DNA of 18,496 nucleotides, from contig JBBIJF010000049.1 of assembly GCA_037446115.1 (NCBI GenBank), forward strand, positions 1-18,496, in the 5' to 3' direction. The notes beneath the pieces were generated by a model. It did no database searches, was not told the DNA's origin, and saw only the letters and a list, made by a program, of their open reading frames with translations. Of this stretch, positions 5,884 through 13,862 are shown piece after piece. The stretch comes from JANWXD01 sp037446115. GTDB lineage: Bacteria > Acidobacteriota > Terriglobia > Bryobacterales > Bryobacteraceae. Position numbers and translations under genes: made by a program. Position 1 is the first letter of the stretch. Each line of letters begins with the position of its first letter.

Positions 5884-6654
5884 TCAAGGCCGGGTCAGCA
5901 CCCACGGCCCGTTCGAAGTCACCGCCACGCAATGCTCAAAATGAGCCGAGTAGGATCCGTCGCGCGTGGCGGCCGTCCAGCCATCCTTGAGGATGCGCGT
6001 CTCCGGACGGCCCGCGTTGACCATCGGCTCGATCGCCAGCACCATGCCTTCCTTCAAGCGCGGGTTGTCGTTCTTGCGATCCACGTAATTGGGGATCTGC
6101 GGCTCCTCATGGAGCTGCGTCCCGATGCCGTGGCCCACAAATTCCCGTACCACGGAAAATCCGTTCGCCGTCACGTGCCGCTCGACGGCGCTCGAAATGT
6201 CCAACAGCCGGTTGCCGGCGCGCGCCTGTTGGATCGCCGCCTCCAGAGCCTCCTGCGTCACGCGCAACAGGCGCCGGGTCTCTTCGCTGACTTCGCCCAC
6301 CGGTACGGTGATGGCCGAGTCGCCGTAATAGCCATCCAGCTCCACGCCGGTATCAATCGCGACGACGTCTCCCTTCTTCAGCACGCGCTTGGGCGAAGGC
6401 ATGCCGTGCACGATCTCGTCGTTGACCGACGTACAAAGCACGAACGGATACCGGGCCCCCACCGCCGGCACGAAGTAGTTTTTGAACGCGGGTCGTGCCC
6501 CGGCGTCCCGGATCATTTTTTCCGCGGCCTTTTCCAGATCGTAGGTGGTCACACCTTCCTGGACCATCGCGGCCAGCTCGTTCAGGATCCGCCACACCAG
6601 AAGCCCCGCGCGCCGCATCTTCTCCAGCTCTTCGGGCGACTTCCGCGTGATCAT
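5884..6654 (-). CDS. map: Type I methionine aminopeptidase
   Basis: A 256-aa enzyme that removes the initiator methionine from new proteins when the second residue is small. All five dinuclear metal ligands are visible: D101 (AIDTG), D112 (YYGDSA), H175 (FVGHGIG), E209 (AIEPM) and E240 (HFEHC). H83 in EIVHGMP is the likely substrate-contacting histidine. There is no N-terminal zinc or SH3 extension, so it is the short type Ia form. Its ATG overlaps the adk stop by 4 nt. The stop is 8 nt from the infA start. Location among translation genes is typical. Confidence 0.97.
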   Translation of the reverse strand: MITRKSPEELEKMRRAGLLVWRILNELAAMVQEGVTTYDLEKAAEKMIRDAGARPAFKNYFVPAVGARYPFVLCTSVNDEIVHGMPSPKRVLKKGDVVAIDTGVELDGYYGDSAITVPVGEVSEETRRLLRVTQEALEAAIQQARAGNRLLDISSAVERHVTANGFSVVREFVGHGIGTQLHEEPQIPNYVDRKNDNPRLKEGMVLAIEPMVNAGRPETRILKDGWTAATRDGSYSAHFEHCVAVTSNGPWVLTRP

Positions 6655-7322
6655 CGCGCCTCCACCAGCCCGGCGATCTCCTCGGTGATCGCCTCCACGG
6701 GCCGGCTGTTGGCTTCCACCTCATGAAACCGGCTCGACGTGCGCGCAAAGTAATCTAGCAGTGGCCGCGTCTGGTGCTCATAAGCCTCCAGCCGCCTCTG
6801 GATCACTTCCTCCCGGTCGTCCGGGCGGGCCACCAGCGCGCCGCCGTCCCGGTCGCAAACACCGGGCCGCTTGGGCGGGTTCGACACGAGGTTATAGACG
6901 GCGCCGCAGCGGGCACACTGCCGCCGCGCCGCGAGCCGCGCTATAACTTCATTGTAATCCACTTTCAAATGCACTACCACTTCGCGGATCCCCCGCGCGC
7001 CCAGAAGCTGGTGCAGCTTCTCCGCCTGGGCCAGAGTCCTCGGATATCCGTCCAGAATCACGCCGCGCTGCGCCTCCGGCCGGTCCATCTCGGCTTCCAC
7101 CAGCCGGCTGACCAGTTCGTCGGGAACCAGCTGCCCCGCCTCCATCAGCGCCTTGACCTCGTGTCCCAGTTCGTCGTCGGCTTCCACATGTTCCCGCAGC
7201 AGGTCGCCCGTGGAGATGTGCAGCAGGCCGAAGCGGTCCGCCAAGGCTTTGGCCTGCGTTCCCTTGCCTGATCCAGGTGCACCGAACAGCACCACGGCCA
7301 CCCGGCTGTCTTCTCCCGTCAT
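6651..7322 (-). CDS. adk: Adenylate kinase with zinc-type lid
   Basis: A 223-aa kinase interconverting ATP + AMP and 2 ADP. The P-loop GAPGSGKGT is at 14-22, the AMP-binding region at 38-91 includes STGDLLR, and DGYPRT is at 91-96. The lid carries C136, C139, C156 and D159, a CX2CX16CX2D zinc site as in many Gram-positive and acidobacterial enzymes. The start is less sure than most: no good Shine-Dalgarno precedes the ATG at 7322, and GTG codons at residues 8 and 10 would give a beginning closer to the usual MxxVLFG. It lies 50 nt after secY and overlaps map by 4 nt. Confidence 0.95.
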   Translation of the reverse strand: MTGEDSRVAVVLFGAPGSGKGTQAKALADRFGLLHISTGDLLREHVEADDELGHEVKALMEAGQLVPDELVSRLVEAEMDRPEAQRGVILDGYPRTLAQAEKLHQLLGARGIREVVVHLKVDYNEVIARLAARRQCARCGAVYNLVSNPPKRPGVCDRDGGALVARPDDREEVIQRRLEAYEHQTRPLLDYFARTSSRFHEVEANSRPVEAITEEIAGLVEAR

Positions 7323-7372
7323 ACGCCGGGACTCGATCTGTTCTTGGCGGGCGGCGGAAAGTCCGCTGAATC

Positions 7373-8773
7373 TTAAAACACGCTCCGTCGGCCGCGAATC
7401 CGTCCCGCCCGCGGCGTGAATCCTTCGTAGTGGCGCATGATCAGCTGCGCCTCGATCTGGTTCACCGTATCCATGGCCACCCCCACCACGATCAGCAGGG
7501 AGGTGCCGCCGAAGTAAAACGTCACCCCCAGGCCGTCCAGAAGCCAGCGCGGGAAATGAGCGTCAATCCAGTTACCCACCAACGGCAGGTGCTGGAGGGC
7601 GATGCCGGAAATCATGATCTGCGGAATCAGACTGAGCAACGACAGGTACAGCCCGCCCACCAGGGTAATCTTCGTCAGGATCTTGTTGATGTACTCGGCG
7701 GTGTTCCGTCCCGGCCGGATCCCGGGAATGAAGCCGCCGTACTTGCGCATGTTGTCCGCCGCTTCGTTCGGATTGAAGATGATCGAAACGTAGAAGAAAC
7801 AGAAGAATACGATCCCGGCGACGAACAGAACCATATACAGCGGTTCCCGCGTTCCGAGCGCCGCCAGCATGCCGCTCAGCCAGGGATTGTTCTTCACCCA
7901 GGGCACCAGGGCAAGCGTCTGCGGAAACGCCAGGATCGAGGAGGCGAAAATCACCGGAATGACGCCCCCTGCGTTGACCTTGAGCGGCAGGTGCGTGGAC
8001 TGGCCCCCGAGCATCCGCCGCCCCACCACCCGCTTGGCGTACTGCACGGGAATGCGCCGCTCGCCGCGCTCCACCAGAACGATGAAGGCCACCACCGCCA
8101 CCATGATGATGAGGATGATCAGCGTCTGCAGCGGACTCCACTGGCGCGTCACGAACACGTTCGTGTAAATCTCACCGATGGCGTGAGGCAGCCCCACCAC
8201 GATGCCCGCGAAGATAAGCAGCGACATGCCGTTGCCGATCCCCCGCTCGGTGATCTGCTCGCCCAGCCACATGATGAAGGCTGTGCCCGTCGTCAGCGTC
8301 AGCATCGTCATCAGGATGAAGCCCCAGCCCGGGTTCAGCACGAAATCGCCCTGGCTGGACTGGAGCGCCGTAGCGATGCCGAACGACTGCATCATGGAGA
8401 GCCCCACCGTCAGGTAGCGGGTCCATTGCGTGATCTTGCGGCGGCCCAGTTCCCCCTCTTTCTGCAACTTCTCGAGCGTGGGGATCACCACCGTCAGCAG
8501 CTGGAGGATGATGGACGCCGTGATGTAGGGCATGATCCCCAGCGCGAAGATGGTCAGCCGCCGGAACATGCCGCCGGAAAACAGGTCAATGAAGCCGAAC
8601 AGGGTCCCCTGATTCTGCTGGAAGAACTCCTCCAGGCGGTACGTGTTGATGCCCGGCGTGGGAATATGGCCGCCGACGCGGTACACCGCCAGCAGCGCCA
8701 GCGTGAACAGCACGCGTTTGCGGAGATCGGGGATGCGAAAGACGTTCGCAACCGCCTCGAAGAATTTCCTCAT
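7373..8773 (-). CDS. secY: Preprotein translocase channel subunit SecY
   Basis: A 466-aa inner-membrane channel through which Sec-dependent proteins, including the PEP-CTERM protein here, are exported. The pattern of ten transmembrane helices is evident. Landmarks are RVGGHIPTPGIN (32-43), the plug region with LFSGGMFRRLTIFALGIMPY, the cytoplasmic loop VERGERRIPVQYAKRVVGR and the C-terminal loop YGGFIPGIRPGRNTAEYI that binds SecA or the ribosome. The length fits the family (about 430-470 aa). AAGGCGGA precedes the ATG. It follows rplO by 36 nt as in most spc operons. Confidence 0.98.
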   Translation of the reverse strand: MRKFFEAVANVFRIPDLRKRVLFTLALLAVYRVGGHIPTPGINTYRLEEFFQQNQGTLFGFIDLFSGGMFRRLTIFALGIMPYITASIILQLLTVVIPTLEKLQKEGELGRRKITQWTRYLTVGLSMMQSFGIATALQSSQGDFVLNPGWGFILMTMLTLTTGTAFIMWLGEQITERGIGNGMSLLIFAGIVVGLPHAIGEIYTNVFVTRQWSPLQTLIILIIMVAVVAFIVLVERGERRIPVQYAKRVVGRRMLGGQSTHLPLKVNAGGVIPVIFASSILAFPQTLALVPWVKNNPWLSGMLAALGTREPLYMVLFVAGIVFFCFFYVSIIFNPNEAADNMRKYGGFIPGIRPGRNTAEYINKILTKITLVGGLYLSLLSLIPQIMISGIALQHLPLVGNWIDAHFPRWLLDGLGVTFYFGGTSLLIVVGVAMDTVNQIEAQLIMRHYEGFTPRAGRIRGRRSVF

Positions 8774-8809
8774 AACCCATCCGCCTTTCGACGGCGTCCT
8801 TAGGCCCGG

Positions 8810-9262
8810 CTACCCGCCGGCGGACTCGATGTACTCCACCTTGCCGCCCGCCGCCTCGATCTTGCTCACGGCCGTCTTGGAAAACCGGTGCGCGCGCACC
8901 ACGACCGGGCGGTTCAACTCGCCCTCACCCAGTACCTTCAGGCCGTCGCGGAGATTCTTGATCACGCCCATTTCCATCAGCACCGAGGGCGTGAAGGTGT
9001 CGCCTTCCAGCTCCTGCAGGCGCCCGACGTTGACGATCGCGTATTCTTTGCGAAACACGTTGGTGAATCCGCGTTTGGGAAGCCGGCGGTGCAACGGCAT
9101 CTGGCCGCCTTCAAAGCCCCGCATCTGCCGGAATCCGGATATGGACCGCTGCCCTTTGGTTCCGCGGCCTGCCGTTTTGCCGCGCCCGGAACCCATTCCC
9201 CGCCCCACACGCCGCTTGGCGTGCTTTTGTCCGGGGGGCGGCTTGAGCTGACTCAGATTCAT
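8810..9262 (-). CDS. rplO: 50S ribosomal protein L15
   Basis: A 150-aa late-assembly 50S protein. It begins MNLSQLKPPPGQKHAKRRVG, followed by the Gly/Arg-rich extension GRGMGSGRGKTAGRGTKGQ that threads into 23S rRNA, then FEGGQMPLHRRLPKRGF. The globular C-terminal half ends KIEAAGGKVEYIESAGG. The frame runs 67 codons further upstream through rpmD, but the family start and the 4-nt ATGA overlap with the rpmD stop fix 9262. Confidence 0.97.
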   Translation of the reverse strand: MNLSQLKPPPGQKHAKRRVGRGMGSGRGKTAGRGTKGQRSISGFRQMRGFEGGQMPLHRRLPKRGFTNVFRKEYAIVNVGRLQELEGDTFTPSVLMEMGVIKNLRDGLKVLGEGELNRPVVVRAHRFSKTAVSKIEAAGGKVEYIESAGG

Positions 9263-9456
9263 TGCGTACTCCCTTCCCCGATCACGGTCACCAGATGCGG
9301 GATCTTGGCCACCATGCCGCGAAACACGGGCGTGTCGGGCCGCTCCACCACCTGGTTCAGACGCCGCAAGCCCAAAGCCCGCACGATCCGCTTGTGGCGT
9401 TCCGGCGTGGCAATCGGGCTGCGCACCAGTTTGATCTTGATGGTTCCCTGAGGCAT
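9259..9456 (-). CDS. rpmD: 50S ribosomal protein L30
   Basis: A 65-aa protein of the bacterial short L30 form: IKIKLVRSPIATPERHKRIV, then ALGLRRLNQVVERPDTPVFRGMV and a closing VTVIGEG. L30 is missing from some lineages, so its presence is informative. The start lies 7 nt after the rpsE stop, and the stop overlaps the rplO start by 4 nt. Confidence 0.96.
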   Translation of the reverse strand: MPQGTIKIKLVRSPIATPERHKRIVRALGLRRLNQVVERPDTPVFRGMVAKIPHLVTVIGEGSTQ

Positions 9457-9463
9457 CGCTCAC

Positions 9464-9979
9464 CTACAGCAGTTGATCCAGGGGAACGCCGCGCAGGTCG
9501 GCCACCGCCTGCCGGTCCCGCAGTTGCTCCAGCGCATCCATGGTGGCCTTGACCACATTATGCGGGTTGTGCGATCCGATGCACTTGGTCACCACATTCG
9601 GAATCCCGGCCACCTGCATCACCGCTCGTACCGGACCTCCGGCGATGACGCCCGTGCCTTCCGGCGCCGGCTTGAGCAACACCAGGCCCTTTCCGAACTT
9701 CCCCAGCACCGCGTGCGGAATCGTGCTCTCCAGCACATTGATCTTCCGCAGATTTTTTTTGGCGGCCTCGATACCTTTCTTAATGGCGGCGGGAACCTCC
9801 TTGGCTTTGCCCGTCCCGTAGCCTACCACTTTGGCCTCCGGATCCCCCACCACCACCAGGGCCGAAAAGCTCAGGTTCTTGCCCCCTTTCACCACCTTGG
9901 TGACGCGGTTAATCGAGACCACCTCCTCTTTGAGGTTGAGGTTCTGGGGGCTGATGCGCTTGGTGAGAATGGCCGGCAT
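9464..9979 (-). CDS. rpsE: 30S ribosomal protein S5
   Basis: A 171-aa protein at the mRNA entry site that influences decoding accuracy. The double-stranded-RNA-binding-like N domain holds INRVTKVVKGGKNLSFSALV (23-42), the loop where spectinomycin-resistance changes occur in other species; no gap or odd residue is obvious there. The C domain contains GTGVIAGGPVRAVMQVAGI and the SHNPHNVVKATMDAL helix. The start lies 3 nt after the rplR stop. Confidence 0.97.
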   Translation of the reverse strand: MPAILTKRISPQNLNLKEEVVSINRVTKVVKGGKNLSFSALVVVGDPEAKVVGYGTGKAKEVPAAIKKGIEAAKKNLRKINVLESTIPHAVLGKFGKGLVLLKPAPEGTGVIAGGPVRAVMQVAGIPNVVTKCIGSHNPHNVVKATMDALEQLRDRQAVADLRGVPLDQLL

Positions 9980-9982
9980 AGG

Positions 9983-10339
9983 CTAGAACTCCAATCCCGC
10001 CTCGCGCGCCGCTTCCGCCAGGGCCTTCACACGCCCGTGATACAGATAGCCGCCGCGATCGAAGACCACCCGGCGGATGCCTTTGGCCAAGGCCCGCTCC
10101 GCCACCAGACGCCCCACCACGCGCGCCCCGGCCAGGTTCCCGCCTCCCGCCACGCCTTCCTCGAGCGAAGACGCAGCCGCCAGCGTGTGGCCCCGCGTGT
10201 CGTCAATCACCTGCGCATAGATATGCTGCAAGCTGCGGAACACGCTCAACCGCGGCCGCTCCGCCGTACCCCGCACGCGCTTGCGAATGCGGCGGTGGAT
10301 CCGCAGCCGCATTTCATTTCGGGAAAGCTTCTTGATCAT
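9983..10339 (-). CDS. rplR: 50S ribosomal protein L18
   Basis: A 118-aa protein that binds 5S rRNA together with L5 and L25 to form the central protuberance. Signatures are RIHRRIRKRVRGTAERPRLS (13-32), VFRSLQHIYAQVIDD and the C-terminal FDRGGYLYHGRVKALAEAAR. The ATG overlaps the rplF stop by 4 nt. The length is normal. Confidence 0.97.
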   Translation of the reverse strand: MIKKLSRNEMRLRIHRRIRKRVRGTAERPRLSVFRSLQHIYAQVIDDTRGHTLAAASSLEEGVAGGGNLAGARVVGRLVAERALAKGIRRVVFDRGGYLYHGRVKALAEAAREAGLEF

Positions 10340-10872
10340 TTTGCTCCGGCACCTGTCTTGCCCACTTTCTTGCGCAGCACCTCTCCGGTGTAGCGGATGC
10401 CCTTGTTTTTGTAGGGGTCCGGCGGCCGCAGCGCCCGGATGTTGGCCGCCACCTGCCCGACCAGCTGTTTATCGGCGCCGCTCACCACAAGGTGCGTTTG
10501 CCGCTCCACCTTGACTTCGATTCCCTCCGGCAGCAGCATCTCGATAGGATGCGAGTAGCCGAGGGCGAAGGTCACGATCCGGCCTTTGGCTTCGGCCCGG
10601 TATCCGATCCCCACAATGTCCAGCTCTTTGCTGAAGCCGCTTGAAACGCCCTGCACGGCATTGGCGGCGAGCGCCCGCGTCAGACCGTGCAGCGCCGCAT
10701 GTTTGTCCGCTTCTCGCTGCACGACCAGCGCACCGTTCCGGCGCTCCACGCGGATTCCCGGCGGAATTGGCACGGCCAGCTTGCCCTTGGGCCCTTCCAC
10801 CACGAGTTCCCGGCCGATCTGCACTTTGACGCCGGGGGGCAACGTGATCGGTTTGTTCCCTATCCGCGACAT
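10336..10872 (-). CDS. rplF: 50S ribosomal protein L6
   Basis: A 178-aa protein near the factor-binding site at the base of the L7/L12 stalk. It opens MSRIGNKPITLPPGVKVQI, contains VEGPKGKL, and closes with the strongly conserved IRALRPPDPYKNKGIRYTGE. The two repeated alpha/beta domains fit the family length. The gap to rpsH is 28 nt and the stop overlaps rplR by 4 nt. Confidence 0.98.
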   Translation of the reverse strand: MSRIGNKPITLPPGVKVQIGRELVVEGPKGKLAVPIPPGIRVERRNGALVVQREADKHAALHGLTRALAANAVQGVSSGFSKELDIVGIGYRAEAKGRIVTFALGYSHPIEMLLPEGIEVKVERQTHLVVSGADKQLVGQVAANIRALRPPDPYKNKGIRYTGEVLRKKVGKTGAGAK

Positions 10873-10900
10873 GGCTTCCTCCCGGCCCGCAAACCGCCCG

Positions 10901-11296
10901 CTACCAGATCTGGCACAGGAGCTCTCCTCCCACGCCCGCCTTGCGCGCCTGTCGCCCGGTCATGACTCCTTGCGGCGTCGTCAGGATGTTGATCCCCAGC
11001 CCGCCGAGCACGTGCGGAATTTCCCGCCTGCCTACGTAGACGCGACACCCCGGCCGGGAAACCCGCTCCAGGTGCGAGATCAGCGGGCGGTTATCGGGCC
11101 CGTATTTCAAATAAATCCGGATCAGCTTCCGCGCCCCTTCCTCAGCCAGCTTGTAGTTCTGGATGTAGCCTTCCTCCCGGAGGATGCGGGCAATCTCCAG
11201 CTTGAGCCGCGAGGCGGGCACGTCCACTTTGGGATGCCGTGCCTTGAGCGCGTTGCGGATCCGCGTCAGCATGTCCGCGATCGGATCAGAAGTCAT
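10901..11296 (-). CDS. rpsH: 30S ribosomal protein S8
   Basis: A 131-aa primary 16S rRNA binder. It starts MTSDPIADMLTRIRNALKAR and ends with the GGLGINILTTPQGVMTGRQA segment. In E. coli S8 represses the spc operon by binding an rRNA-like hairpin near the rplX/rplE junction; I could not make out such a structure here. It lies 21 nt after rpsN. Confidence 0.97.
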   Translation of the reverse strand: MTSDPIADMLTRIRNALKARHPKVDVPASRLKLEIARILREEGYIQNYKLAEEGARKLIRIYLKYGPDNRPLISHLERVSRPGCRVYVGRREIPHVLGGLGINILTTPQGVMTGRQARKAGVGGELLCQIW

Positions 11297-11317
11297 CTTG
11301 CCGCCCTCCTCTGCCGT

Positions 11318-11527
11318 TCACCAACTGGCCTTGATCACTCCGGGGATTTCCCCGGCCAAGGCGAGCTGGCGGAAACAGATCCGGCAGAGTCCGAATTTCC
11401 TCATGTAGCCGCGCGGTCGCCCGCAGCGGAAACAGCGGTTGCGATGGCGGCAGCGCAGCTTCGGCTTGCCGGCCTGTTTGGCCTTCAGCAGCTTCAAATC
11501 CTTGGCGATCTTGGCAGTCGTGGCCAT
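11318..11527 (-). CDS. rpsN: 30S ribosomal protein S14, zinc-binding (type Z)
   Basis: A 69-aa protein of the 30S head near the A/P sites. It has the zinc knuckle C32, C35, C48, C51 (CX2CX12CX2C) inside RCFRCGRPRGYMRKFGLCRI and the usual end GEIPGVIKASW. It is about 8 residues longer at the N-terminus than the common 61-aa form. The GGAGG upstream overlaps the rplE stop and is rather distant (about 14 nt), so the start could lie a few codons downstream, though no other ATG is available before the zinc domain. Confidence 0.95.
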   Translation of the reverse strand: MATTAKIAKDLKLLKAKQAGKPKLRCRHRNRCFRCGRPRGYMRKFGLCRICFRQLALAGEIPGVIKASW

Positions 11528-11545
11528 CCGTGCTTTCTTTACCTC

Positions 11546-12088
11546 CTACTGCCGGAACGGCATGCCCAAATGCCGGAGCAGCGATAACGCCTCGGCATCC
11601 GTCCGGGCGGTGGTCGTGATAGAAATGTTCATCCCCTTCAGTTTGTCAACCTTGTTGTAATCAATCTCCGGGAAGATCAGCTGGTCGCGGATGCCCAGCG
11701 TGTAGTTGCCGCGCCCGTCGAAAGACTTCGTCGAAACTCCGCGAAAGTCCCTCACGCGCGGCAGCGCCACGTTCACCAGGCGGTCGAAAAACTCGTACAT
11801 GCGGTCCCCGCGCAGCGTCACCATGCAGCCGATGGACATGCCGGCCCGCAGCTTGAAGGCGGCGATGGATTTCCGGGCTTTGGTCACCACAGGGCGCTGG
11901 CCGGTGATGAGCGCCAGTTCGTTTACGGCGCCGTCCATGAGCTTGGGGTTCTGCGTGGCCTCCCCCAGCCCGATGTTCACCGTGATCTTTTCGAGTTTCG
12001 GCACCGCCATCACGTTCTTGTAGCCGAACTCCTTCATCAGGGCCGGGACCACCCTCTCCTTATAAAGTTCTTTGAGTCTTGCGGCCAT
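11546..12088 (-). CDS. rplE: 50S ribosomal protein L5
   Basis: A 180-aa 5S rRNA-binding protein of the central protuberance that also touches the P-site tRNA. Signatures are VPKLEKITVNIGLGEA (29-44), the GQRPVVTKARKSIAAFKLR loop, RGDRMYEFFDRLVNVALPRV and IFPEIDYNKVDK. The length matches the family. It follows rplX by 21 nt. Nothing unusual was seen. Confidence 0.98.
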   Translation of the reverse strand: MAARLKELYKERVVPALMKEFGYKNVMAVPKLEKITVNIGLGEATQNPKLMDGAVNELALITGQRPVVTKARKSIAAFKLRAGMSIGCMVTLRGDRMYEFFDRLVNVALPRVRDFRGVSTKSFDGRGNYTLGIRDQLIFPEIDYNKVDKLKGMNISITTTARTDAEALSLLRHLGMPFRQ

Positions 12089-12109
12089 AGTTGCTTTGGC
12101 TTCCGCCTC

Positions 12110-12481
12110 TCAGCGTTTCGGCTCGAGCGGCGCTCCGCACTTGCGGCAGATGCGAGTCCGCCGGGCCTTGCCCGCCACGATCTCGACCTTGTGGCCGATG
12201 CGCACGGGCCGGTTGCAGGAACTGCACACAATCATGACGTTGGAGACCGCGATGGGGCTTTCCCGCTCCGCGATGCCTCCTTTGATCTGGCGCGCCGGAT
12301 TGGCGCGGGTGTGCCGCTTCACCAGCATCACCCCTTCCACCAGCACCCGACCCCGCCGGCGGTCCACGCTCAGCACCCGGCCGGTCTTGCCCCGGTCGCG
12401 TCCGGCGATCACCTTCACAATGTCGTTCTTGCGGATTTCGATCCGCCGGGGGATGCTGCGTGGCTGCGCACGCCGTGCCAT
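12110..12481 (-). CDS. rplX: 50S ribosomal protein L24 with a four-cysteine zinc motif
   Basis: A 123-aa assembly-initiator protein near the exit tunnel. The KOW core is RKNDIVKVIAGRDRGKTGRV (17-36), followed by VEGVMLVKRHTR. The C-terminal part carries C86/C89 (CSSC) and C112/C115 (CRKC), a probable zinc ribbon found in many but not all L24 proteins. The N-terminus is about 10 residues longer than the shortest homologs (Arg-rich MARRAQPRSIPRR). One nucleotide separates its ATG from the rplN stop. Confidence 0.96.
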   Translation of the reverse strand: MARRAQPRSIPRRIEIRKNDIVKVIAGRDRGKTGRVLSVDRRRGRVLVEGVMLVKRHTRANPARQIKGGIAERESPIAVSNVMIVCSSCNRPVRIGHKVEIVAGKARRTRICRKCGAPLEPKR

Positions 12482-12482
12482 C

Positions 12483-12851
12483 TCAGATCACCTCCGGCGC
12501 CAGAGAAACGATCTTCATGAACTTCTTGTCGCGCAGTTCGCGGGCCACCGGACCGAAGACGCGCGTCCCGATCGGCTCGCCCGCCTCGTTGATGAGCACC
12601 GCCGCGTTGGAGTCGAACCGGATGTAGGTGCCATCCTTGCGACGCGTCTCTTTTTTCATGCGTACGATCACGCAGCGCACCACCTTACCCTTCTTGATGG
12701 GCGAATCCGGAGCCGCCTCCTTGACGCTCGCCGTCACCACGTCACCCAGGCCGGCCCGCAAACCGACGTCGCCGCCCCGGGGCAGGATGCACTGCAGCTT
12801 TCGGGCCCCGCTGTTGTCGGCCACCTCCAGAATGGTTCGCATTCCGATCAT
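12483..12851 (-). CDS. rplN: 50S ribosomal protein L14
   Basis: A 122-aa, highly conserved protein at the subunit interface and the docking site of the silencing factor RsfS. It begins MIGMRTILEVADNSGARKLQ and includes IKKGKVVRCVIVRMKKE, RFDSNAAVLINEAGEPIGTR and the closing FMKIVSLAPEVI. The start is backed by AAGGAG about 8 nt upstream, overlapping the rpsQ stop. Confidence 0.98.
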   Translation of the reverse strand: MIGMRTILEVADNSGARKLQCILPRGGDVGLRAGLGDVVTASVKEAAPDSPIKKGKVVRCVIVRMKKETRRKDGTYIRFDSNAAVLINEAGEPIGTRVFGPVARELRDKKFMKIVSLAPEVI

Positions 12852-12863
12852 GGTGCTCTCTCC

Positions 12864-13202
12864 TTACGACTTGGCCGGGCGTTGCGGCGCACCCGCAACG
12901 CTGTCCGCCTCCAGCTCCTCGGGCTCCACGGCGACCTGCGCGGCCCGCCGCACGATCTCCACCAGCCGCCAGCGCTTGAGCCGGCTCAAGGGCCGGGACT
13001 CCACGATCCGGACCACATCCCCCATCCGCGCTTGGTTATTTTCATCGTGCGCATAAAACTTCTTGCGCTTGGTGATGATCCGCTTGTACAGCGGATGCGG
13101 CACTCTCCGGCTGACTTCGACCACAATCGTCTTCTGCATCTTGTCGGAGACGACGACGCCCACCTTTTCGTTTTTCCGCGACGCTGCCGTGGCTTCGCTC
13201 AT
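12864..13202 (-). CDS. rpsQ: 30S ribosomal protein S17 with C-terminal tail
   Basis: A 112-aa primary 16S rRNA binder. The core has GVVVSDKMQKTIVVEVSRRV (15-34), HPLYKRIITKRKKFYAHDE and MGDVVRIVESRPLSRLKRWR. The usual protein is about 80-90 residues. Here an acidic/Ala-rich tail of about 24 residues (roughly 89-112) follows, with no stop-codon irregularity. The ATG overlaps the rpmC stop by 4 nt. Confidence 0.96.
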   Translation of the reverse strand: MSEATAASRKNEKVGVVVSDKMQKTIVVEVSRRVPHPLYKRIITKRKKFYAHDENNQARMGDVVRIVESRPLSRLKRWRLVEIVRRAAQVAVEPEELEADSVAGAPQRPAKS

Positions 13203-13417
13203 CGCCTGCCTCCCGCCGGGGCGGCCGCCGCCAGCTCCCGCTCCCGCAAAATCGTCAACACGCGCGCCCGGTCTTTCTTGAGCGCGCGGTATTTTTTCAG
13301 GGCCTCGGTCTGCCCCAGCGATAACTGCATCCTGAGCCGGAACAACTGCTCGGTGATCTCCCGGAGCTGAACCTGGAGTTCGTTGGTGTCGAGCTCGCGA
13401 AATTTCTCCGCTCGCAT
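13199..13417 (-). CDS. rpmC: 50S ribosomal protein L29
   Basis: A 72-aa two-helix protein at the exit-tunnel rim, where it helps dock trigger factor and SRP. It starts MRAEKFRELDTNELQVQLRE and contains LFRLRMQLSLGQ and the ALKKDRARVLTILRERE helix. The frame runs a further 53 codons upstream through rplP, but the family start lies 1 nt after the rplP stop. The end is a short Ala/Gly/Arg tail. Confidence 0.95.
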   Translation of the reverse strand: MRAEKFRELDTNELQVQLREITEQLFRLRMQLSLGQTEALKKYRALKKDRARVLTILRERELAAAAPAGGRR

Positions 13418-13418
13418 C

Positions 13419-13838
13419 TCAGCCCTCCAGACCCGGGCGCACCACCAGCCGGCACGGAACGGGAAGCTTGTGCGCCGCCAGGCGCATGGCCTCCTCGGCA
13501 ACCTCGCGGCTGACGCCTTCCATCTCAAACAGGATCTTGCCGGGGCGCACCACCGCCACCCAGTGATCCGGTGCACCCTTTCCTTTCCCCATACGAGTTT
13601 CCGCCGGCTTCTTGGTCACCGGCTTGTCCGGGAACAACCGGATCCAGACCTTGCCTCCGCGCTTGATAAACCGCGTCATGGCCACCCGGGCCGCCTCGAT
13701 CTGCCGGTCGGTCACCCACGCGCAGCCGAGCGCCTTCAGCCCGTAGTCGCCGAAGGAAAGTTCCGCGCCGCGCCAGGCCTTGCCTTTCATGCGACCGCGC
13801 TGCTGCTTGCGGTACTTGACCTTCTTGGGCATCAACAT
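13419..13838 (-). CDS. rplP: 50S ribosomal protein L16
   Basis: A 139-aa protein that organises the A-site side of the peptidyl-transferase centre. It begins MLMPKKVKYRKQQRGRMKG and has the WVTDRQIEAARVAMTRFIKR helix, KPAETRMGKGKGAPDHWVA and PGKILFEMEGVS. GGAGGTGA sits about 10 nt before the ATG. The length is normal (about 137-144 aa). Confidence 0.98.
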   Translation of the reverse strand: MLMPKKVKYRKQQRGRMKGKAWRGAELSFGDYGLKALGCAWVTDRQIEAARVAMTRFIKRGGKVWIRLFPDKPVTKKPAETRMGKGKGAPDHWVAVVRPGKILFEMEGVSREVAEEAMRLAAHKLPVPCRLVVRPGLEG

Positions 13839-13862
13839 CGGTCATTCACCTCCGCTTGCCGT

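Noticed and set aside
7430..8803. Plus-strand open frame of 457 codons opposite secY
   Set aside because: It mirrors secY almost exactly, and its very high His/Gln/Asp content is what the complement of hydrophobic membrane codons gives.
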